NCBI RefSeq assembly: GCF_003058465.1
Contig: NZ_CP028901.1
Span: 1,488,001-1,552,000 of the forward strand
DNA: 64,000 bases
Origin: Orrella marina
Lineage (GTDB): Bacteria; Pseudomonadota; Gammaproteobacteria; Burkholderiales; Burkholderiaceae_B
Direction of reading: 5' to 3'
Part shown: in pieces, positions 59,449-64,000 of the stretch
Numbering within the stretch: position 1 is the stretch's first letter
Layout: every line of letters starts with the position of its first letter
Program-made: the position numbers and the translations under genes
The notes under the pieces: generated by a model
The model's database searches: none
Told to the model about the DNA's origin: nothing
The model's input: only the letters and a program-made list of their open reading frames with translations

Positions 59449-60018
59449 ATGTTATCAAGCACACAAATGAAGTTCGTGGTGGCAAGTGCCGCACTGGCGT
59501 TCGTTAGTTCCATACATGCTCAGACATACGGACAACTACAGCCTGAGCATAGTCAGGTCGCCTTCACCTTTGAACAGATGGGCGTTCGTATGGATGGTCA
59601 GTTCCGCGAGTTCGACGCGAAACTGCAGTTTGATCCTGATAGCCCGGCACAAGGATCGGCTGAGATCCACGTTGCTCTAGGCAGCGTTGATCTCGGTTCG
59701 CCCGACTTTGACTCAGAGGCCTTGAGTTCTGACTGGTTCAACGCTGCAAATTTCCCTACTGCCACTTTTACGTCCAGCGTCATTTCCCAGACGGCAGACA
59801 ACCTGTATGACGTGTCAGGTACTCTCACTATCAAAGGCCAGAGCCAGACCATCACAGTACCTGCATCCTTTCAGAAGGACGGTGAAAAAGGCATATTTGA
59901 AGGGCAGTTCACGATTGAGCGTGGTCAGTTCAGTATTGGTGAAGGTTCGTGGGCAAAATACGACATTGTTGCAAACGACGTAACAGTGAAATTCCAGATC
60001 ACGGCACTGCCTAACTGA
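59449..60018 (+). CDS. YceI family periplasmic protein
   Basis: 189 residues from the ATG at 59449 (AAAGG upstream). A signal peptide ends at IHAQ (about residue 26), followed by a YceI lipocalin-like barrel: EHSQVAFTFEQMGVRMDGQF, SADWFNAANFPTATFTS-type strand and GTLTIKGQSQTITVPASF. YceI proteins bind isoprenoid or other lipids, for example ubiquinone-like chains. Confidence 0.9.
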   Translation: MLSSTQMKFVVASAALAFVSSIHAQTYGQLQPEHSQVAFTFEQMGVRMDGQFREFDAKLQFDPDSPAQGSAEIHVALGSVDLGSPDFDSEALSSDWFNAANFPTATFTSSVISQTADNLYDVSGTLTIKGQSQTITVPASFQKDGEKGIFEGQFTIERGQFSIGEGSWAKYDIVANDVTVKFQITALPN

Positions 60019-60116
60019 CCCACAGAATAGTGAAACTGCTTCGGATTCGATGCAGTACATATTGAAGCGGAACCCGACCCGAAGGTTCCACCCATTTACC
60101 CATGAAGGAGAGTTCA

Positions 60117-60692
60117 ATGAGCTTTAAAAACAAACTTGCAGCACTCGCAATCGCATCAATGGCCGCCACATCTGTCTGGGCTGCTCCCCAGACTTATGTC
60201 ATCGACAACACGCACACGTTCCCGAGCTTCTCATACAACCATATGGGACTGTCAACGCAGCTTTCCAAATTCAAGGACACAGCCGGAACGGTTGTGTTTG
60301 ATAAAGAAGCGCAAACAGGATCTGTCGATATCGTCATCGATACTACCTCGGTCGAAACAGGTTTTCCGACATTTAACGAACATATCCAGGGCGCTGACTT
60401 TCTCGATACTGCCCAATTTCCGCAAGCAACTTTTAAATCCACTGGCGTACTCTTTGAGAATGGCCAGCCTGCCAGGATCAATGGTGACCTGACGATCAAG
60501 GGTGTCACCAAGCCTGTGACGCTGACTGTCACGTCGTTCACTAACAAGGAACACCCGATGCTCAAAAAGAATGCGATCGGTGCAAACGCCTACACCACAA
60601 TCAAGCGTTCGGAATTTAATGCCGGCAAATTCGCACCAGCCGTGGGTGACGAAGTCCGCATTGACATCGCGATCGAAGCGATTGAACAGTAA
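60117..60692 (+). CDS. YceI family periplasmic protein, second copy
   Basis: 191 residues from the ATG at 60117 (AAGGAG upstream). Signal peptide to VWAA (about residue 22), then YVIDNTHTFPSFSYNHMGLS, ADFLDTAQFPQATFKSTGV and GDLTIKGVTKPVTLTVT. It is only distantly similar to the preceding YceI, so the pair is not a recent duplication. Likely one transcript with cytochrome b561 and the first YceI. Confidence 0.92.
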   Translation: MSFKNKLAALAIASMAATSVWAAPQTYVIDNTHTFPSFSYNHMGLSTQLSKFKDTAGTVVFDKEAQTGSVDIVIDTTSVETGFPTFNEHIQGADFLDTAQFPQATFKSTGVLFENGQPARINGDLTIKGVTKPVTLTVTSFTNKEHPMLKKNAIGANAYTTIKRSEFNAGKFAPAVGDEVRIDIAIEAIEQ

Positions 60693-60762
60693 AGCAAGGT
60701 CTGATGTCGTCACAAACCACATCAGCTGAGCTGATCCGTAGATCTTGGTGAACGCTCATCAT

Positions 60763-60797
60763 AAAGGGCCTGTCCGAATTTTGCGGGCAGGCCCTTT
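60763..60797 (+). terminator. Intrinsic terminator after the YceI pair
   Basis: AAAGGGCCTGTCCG pairs with GCGGGCAGGCCCTTT around an AATTTT loop. It should end the cytochrome b561-yceI-yceI transcript. The gap from 60798 to 61156 shows no supported gene. Confidence 0.8.
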
Positions 60798-61156
60798 CCA
60801 AATCAACGTACGGCTGCCTGAGTAAAAAAGCACGACAGACCCGGCACTATTGATCACCGGAGCCAGGAGCCTGTCGGACCTTTCAAAAACAGGTAGAGAT
60901 CGGTCGAAATTAAACTTTTATTTAGCGATCTTTGACACAATACAGCGATTTCGTGAGAGGTTTCGCAAAAGTATGGCGGGTAGCATTCGTGGCGCGCCGA
61001 CAAACCTCAAGTCCAATAGACTCCTAGGCAGGCATCGTCCCTGATTGGCTGGACTATCCTCTGGACAACGGGAACATGAAATGCATCAAGAAACGCGGAC
61101 ACAACGGGAAGGCACGCACATTCGGCACCAATCGCGTAACAACGACTTTAAAATTG

Positions 61157-61481
61157 TGGTGGGCCCCCTCGGAGTCGAACCGAGCACCAACGGATTATGC
61201 TTACCACTTCAGTTTTCACTGCCCGTTTCCGGTTCGTGGTCTGGACTGTCTCTTGTCATTACGACCTACCCGTACAGTCTCTACACCTTCGTCAACCAAC
61301 AGGTCAACGCTTGGCTCGGGATCACCACGCATTACGCAGAGGCTTCCCCGAATTTGAGTAGTTCTACATCAGGGCAGAGTTAACTTGCCCCAATGCAACC
61401 CATACGCAGACAGCCGTAGAAAATTCCGTAGGCTATCTGCCATCAAGTCCGCTGCTCTAACCAGGCATGAGCTAGAGGCCC
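61157..61481 (-). tRNA. tRNA(CAU), Ile2-type, interrupted by a group I intron
   Basis: 5' exon 61481-61446: GGGCCTC acceptor strand, D-arm GCTC...GAGC, half anticodon arm GCGGACT. 3' exon 61199-61157: CATAATCCG, T-arm CTCGG-TTCGACT-CCGAG, acceptor strand GGGGCCC, A, and encoded CCA. Joined, the anticodon stem is GCGGA/TCCGT with loop CT-CAT-AA. The acceptor GGGCCTC/GGGGCCC and AGCGGACT-CAT-AATCCG match the Ile2 type (lysidine-modified CAU) in Betaproteobacteria, often labelled Met. The mature RNA would be 79 nt with CCA. Standard tRNA finders may miss or mis-span it. Confidence 0.93.
61200..61445 (-). ncRNA. Group I self-splicing intron (IC3, Azoarcus-like)
   Basis: 246 nt. Conserved core blocks on the minus strand are UCAAAUUCGGGGAAGCCU (P3/J3-4/P4, 61357-61340), CCGAGCCAAGC (61319-61309), GAAGGUGUAGAGACU with ACGGG (P3/P8/P7, about 61291-61268) and ACAGUCCAG (P7 3', 61249-61241). 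GAAA-capped hairpins lie at 61223-61232 and 61210-61221. The guide UAUGGGUU (61404-61397) pairs GGUU with 5' exon GACU, giving the splice-site U-G pair, and UAUG with 3' exon CAUA (P10). The intron ends in G. No protein is encoded. Confidence 0.92.
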
Positions 61482-61806
61482 AACCGCTTTGACGAATAAC
61501 CTTTGTCAGGACATCACGTCCGATACAAACGTCAGCTTACAAAGCGTGGCTATTGTAACCTAAGACCCAGTTTGCACAAAAAGACCGAATCCCCTGATAA
61601 AGACGAAGATTGGCATGTGACAGTCTTGCCTCCAGTTGACTCCAGCTCGACGTGCAAGAATGTTTGCTCTATAACCGGATGCGATGCAGCAACCCGGGCG
61701 GGATCAGGCGAAAAGCGACTTATCCCCCTCCCGGGTGATTTAAGGATAACTTCTATCTGGTCCAGCTCGATGGATATACTAGCGACAACAGGGCATGCTT
61801 TCATGG
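61482..61806. other. Gap between tRNA gene and IS1595 fragment
   Basis: 325 bases. It should hold the tRNA promoter (the tRNA is on the minus strand). No supported gene. Confidence 0.35.
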
Positions 61807-62346
61807 TCAGCGAAACAACGGCGCAATCAGGCCGTCCAGTGAACCTGGAGCGCGCCGCTGTGACTCCTGTGACTCAGGCGTTTGCAGCCTGAGAGCGCAG
61901 CAGGAGGCATCATCCAGTTGCACTAGCCCTTCGAGGGTATAGCGTCTCTCCCTCTGAGCCATGGCACGCCTCAGATTGTGATGCATGAGCCAGTCTGTCG
62001 GGTAGCTCACGCCCAGATGGCGTTTGAGCGCCAGTACTGAAAGATCCGTCCTGGCCTGACTGATCAGGTAAATGGCCAGAAACCAGGTGGTCAATGGCAA
62101 CTTGGTACCCTGCATCACGGTGCCCGCAATGAGTGATGTCTGATGCCGGCAGGCCTGGCATTGAAACAAGGCATGCGTACGACCGCCAGTCTTGCTGTGA
62201 CTGGACTCATGACAACGTGGGCAGACAAATCCGCTGAGCCAGCGAGCCTTCTCAAGAGCTGACTCACACTGAGGTTCTGTGCCAAACTGCCGAATGAATT
62301 CCGGCAAGGAGAGTCCCGGTTCAAATTGAATTCGATTCATCGCCAT
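61807..62346 (-). pseudogene. IS1595 family transposase, truncated
   Basis: 179 residues of an ISXO2-like transposase. The zinc ribbon C42-x2-C45 ... C63-x2-C66 and the following TGTVMQGTKLPLTTWFLAIY-like and LKRHLGVSYPTDWLMHHNLR segments are intact up to VQLDDAS, where the first catalytic aspartate lies; then similarity stops, and the remaining DDE domain (about 130-150 residues) is absent. Not functional. Confidence 0.82.
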
Positions 62347-62475
62347 CGTGCCATCTCATCAAGCATACTGATTTTTTAGATCAGTACACGTGAGATTGGA
62401 GAAGCACACCAGCCTAGCTGAGGTTCGTTTCCAATCAAGTGCTGTTACACTAGCACAATTCGTTGAGGCGCAAGC

Positions 62476-62949
62476 ATGGAAAATGCTAACAAATCAAGCT
62501 CTAACGCTGTTTATAACATTAAGCTACATATCGTTTTAGTGACAAAGTATCGCCGCGAAACGCTGACGCCGGAACTGCTTGATTATCTCAAGGAAGCGTT
62601 TGCGGATTGCCTCGCCGCCTGGCGCTGCAATCTGGTGGAATTTGGCGGGGAACCCGATCATGTGCACTTGCTGGTCGATATCCATCCGGCGCTGGATATC
62701 TCGGTACTGATCAACAACCTCAAGACGGCCAGCGCCCGCCGTGCCAGAAACCGCTTTACCGAACATATTGCGGCTTTCTACAAGAAACCGCAGTTCTGGC
62801 ACCGCGCCTATTTTGTCGGCAGTGTCGGCGGCGTAACGCTTGAGACAGTGCGGGCCTATGTCGACGCTCAGGGAACCGAAGAGCATGCCCGCAAAACAGT
62901 CGCCAAGGCAAATGGTTCAGGGTCACCCATTACCAGACCGCCCGCTTGA
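62476..62949 (+). CDS. tnpA: IS200/IS605 family transposase TnpA (Y1)
   Basis: 157 residues, complete. HUH single-strand transposase with H62-V-H64 in EPDHVHLLVD and catalytic tyrosine Y128 in TLETVRAYVDAQ; YNIKLHIVLVTKYRRETL begins the fold. Such elements move as single-stranded DNA without inverted repeats. A truncated sibling lies at 47494-47720. No tnpB is present. Confidence 0.93.
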   Translation: MENANKSSSNAVYNIKLHIVLVTKYRRETLTPELLDYLKEAFADCLAAWRCNLVEFGGEPDHVHLLVDIHPALDISVLINNLKTASARRARNRFTEHIAAFYKKPQFWHRAYFVGSVGGVTLETVRAYVDAQGTEEHARKTVAKANGSGSPITRPPA

Positions 62950-63034
62950 CCCCCTCCTGTCCGGTCGGCTTCGCATAAAGGTTCGCACGCGAACCAGTCG
63001 GACTAGCAAGGGGAATGCGCGGGCAAGTGTTCAA
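62950..63034 (+). mobile_element. Right end of the IS200-type element
   Basis: The sequence shared with the 47-kb relic ends near 63034, after GCGCGGGCAAGTGTTCAA. It contains a hairpin GGTTCG-CACG-CGAACC, the sort of subterminal structure recognised by Y1 transposases, and repeated CCGGTCGG/CCAGTCGG motifs. The left end could not be placed. Confidence 0.65.
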
Positions 63035-63110
63035 TCGCGTGGCCAGTCGGCTACGCCCCTTCCACCCCAGCCATAACACCTTGTCGGCTGGAGCTTCACC
63101 GGAGCATCTG

Positions 63111-63692
63111 ATGAATAACGATCCTTTTTCCAATCTCAACGAAAGCCAGAAGCGGCTATTCAAGCAGGCGTCACAACACGCAAGCAAGCTGGTCGTGATT
63201 GGGATTCTTCTGGTTGTTTGCGGGACGATTGGCCTGTTAGCTGAGGTCGCGTTCTCCTTCGCTTCGATTACCATCCTGAGCATCGTTGCGATTATCGGTG
63301 GCGTACTGATGGGCATGCACGCGTTTCAGGCAGGAGTCTGGAAAACGTTTCTGATTCAGTCACTGTTTGCTGCTCTCTATATCGGGCTGGGAATCTTCAT
63401 CTGGGTGGCACCAGTCGCTGCGCTTCAAGGACTGACGATCTGGCTGGCGGCCCTGTTTCTGGTGACAGGTGTTATGCGACTGATCTCGGCGTTCCAGAAC
63501 TGGTCACTCGGGAATGGAATGTGGTCTGCCATCTCAGGCGGGTTGTCGATCGTTCTCGGCATTCTTATCCTGAACAACTGGCCCGAAGCGAGCCTATGGG
63601 TTCCTGGAATGCTACTGGCGATAGAGTTGCTCTTGCAAGGATGGGCACTGATTGCATTGGGAAGCGCGCTCAAACGCAGCGGCAGTGCCTGA
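63111..63692 (+). CDS. HdeD family acid-resistance membrane protein
   Basis: 193 residues from the ATG at 63111 (GGAG upstream). Six hydrophobic segments with the HdeD repeat features IVAIIGGVLMGMHAFQAG and LAALFLVTGVMRLISAFQNW and GGLSIVLGILILNNWPEAS. HdeD of E. coli helps survival in acid at high density; the role here is inferred from family alone. The IS200 end lies 76 bases upstream. Confidence 0.9.
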   Translation: MNNDPFSNLNESQKRLFKQASQHASKLVVIGILLVVCGTIGLLAEVAFSFASITILSIVAIIGGVLMGMHAFQAGVWKTFLIQSLFAALYIGLGIFIWVAPVAALQGLTIWLAALFLVTGVMRLISAFQNWSLGNGMWSAISGGLSIVLGILILNNWPEASLWVPGMLLAIELLLQGWALIALGSALKRSGSA

Positions 63693-63739
63693 TTCGTTTC
63701 GAAAAAATGACGGAGTACGAACGAGTCCATGCCAGTCAT

Positions 63740-63768
63740 AACAATGGCCCCTTTGAGGGGCCATTGTT
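63740..63768 (+). terminator. Intrinsic terminator after hdeD-like gene
   Basis: AACAATGGCCCC pairs perfectly with GGGGCCATTGTT around TTTGA, followed by CTCG; probably works for both strands between the hdeD-like gene and the IS4 transposase. Confidence 0.75.
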
Positions 63769-63830
63769 CTCGCGTCATAATTAGGATGTAACGGTTGGGA
63801 GATCGTTGAATGCATGTCATTACACACAAG

Positions 63831-64000
63831 TCATTCGTCCTGAAGTTCCCGGGCAAATTTGAGTCCGGCAGCAAAGTCGACCACCCGCTGCAATCCGAGC
63901 CAGACCGTTTTGACGCCGGGCTCCCCATCCCCCTTGCGACCCAGGAATCCGCCGAGCATGGCAATCAGGCGGATCACCTCATTGAGTTTAGGGGGTGACT
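63831..64000 (-). CDS. IS4 family transposase, C-terminal part at window edge
   Basis: The minus-strand frame from the right edge reads NEVIRLIAMLGGFLGRKGDG then EPGVKTVWLGLQRVVDFAAG to a TGA at 63831. This is the C-terminal end of the IS4/IS50-like transposases, after the last catalytic residue. The rest of the gene lies beyond 64000. Confidence 0.85.
   Translation of the reverse strand, partial: SPPKLNEVIRLIAMLGGFLGRKGDGEPGVKTVWLGLQRVVDFAAGLKFARELQDE

Noticed and set aside
61045..61383. Plus-strand frame across the tRNA, possibly an intron-encoded homing endonuclease
   Set aside because: It is antisense to the intron, has no LAGLIDADG, GIY-YIG or HNH motif, and runs through the conserved RNA core, which explains its sequence.
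62950..63070. Short repeated CGGTCGGCTTCGC/CCAGTCGGACTAGC motifs, considered as a CRISPR-like array
   Set aside because: Units are irregular and without spacers; they belong to the IS200 right end and its hairpin.

Overview
The window looks like a chromosomal segment of a halotolerant, probably marine, betaproteobacterium of the order Burkholderiales, most likely an Alcaligenaceae relative. The grounds are the style of the proteins (a BPSS1780-type membrane protein, type II homoserine kinase, an FHA-containing TadA, TRAP/TAXI binding proteins), moderate-to-high GC, and a complete ectoine/5-hydroxyectoine locus. No taxonomic search was possible.

Layout. 1-741 holds the 3' end of a TRAP binding-protein gene. 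1109-7801 (minus) is an osmolyte locus reading ectA-ectB-ectC-ectD then ehuB-ehuC-ehuD-ehuA, i.e. synthesis, hydroxylation and re-import of ectoines; a GntR regulator and a duplicated DNA motif lie upstream of ectA. 9335-10396 is an AraC regulator. 10.4-12.6 kb has no intact gene and carries insertion-sequence debris. 12.6-20.3 kb carries GNAT, DUF486, a glycine-zipper lipoprotein, a VOC protein, an MFS carrier, AsmA and a nicotinamidase. 20.9-25.5 kb is a stress and detoxification block: ahpC-ahpF, then glutathione-dependent formaldehyde oxidation (frmA-fghA). 25.8-36.7 kb is mixed housekeeping and envelope genes, including a glycine-rich outer-membrane barrel, a geranylgeranyl-reductase-like flavoprotein and thrB.

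36.8-47.4 kb (minus) is a Tad pilus operon of about eleven tightly packed genes, from pilin-like proteins through rcpC, rcpA, an FHA-TadA fusion, tadB and tadC to a DUF192 gene. It has no visible tadZ, tadV or tadD in the window, and an IS200 relic lies upstream of its first gene. 47.9-49.9 kb has a double PPC-domain protein, dtd, and a gdx guanidinium exporter preceded by a two-hairpin guanidine-II riboswitch. 49.9-55.6 kb is a probable organic-acid catabolic cluster (CoA-transferase, acyl-CoA dehydrogenase, MmgE/PrpD, UxaA). 55.9-60.7 kb carries an FMN reductase, a LysR regulator, a pirin, cytochrome b561 and two YceI proteins.

The most striking element is at 61157-61481 (minus): a tRNA(CAU) gene of the Ile2 type, interrupted in its anticodon loop by a ~246-nt group I intron with an Azoarcus-like core. 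Next to it is a cluster of mobile elements (truncated IS1595, intact IS200/IS605 tnpA, the end of an IS4 transposase). Four otherwise well-conserved genes (VOC, pncA, a TAXI binding protein, thrB) each carry a single-base loss at or next to a G/C run, which may be sequencing error or genuine decay.
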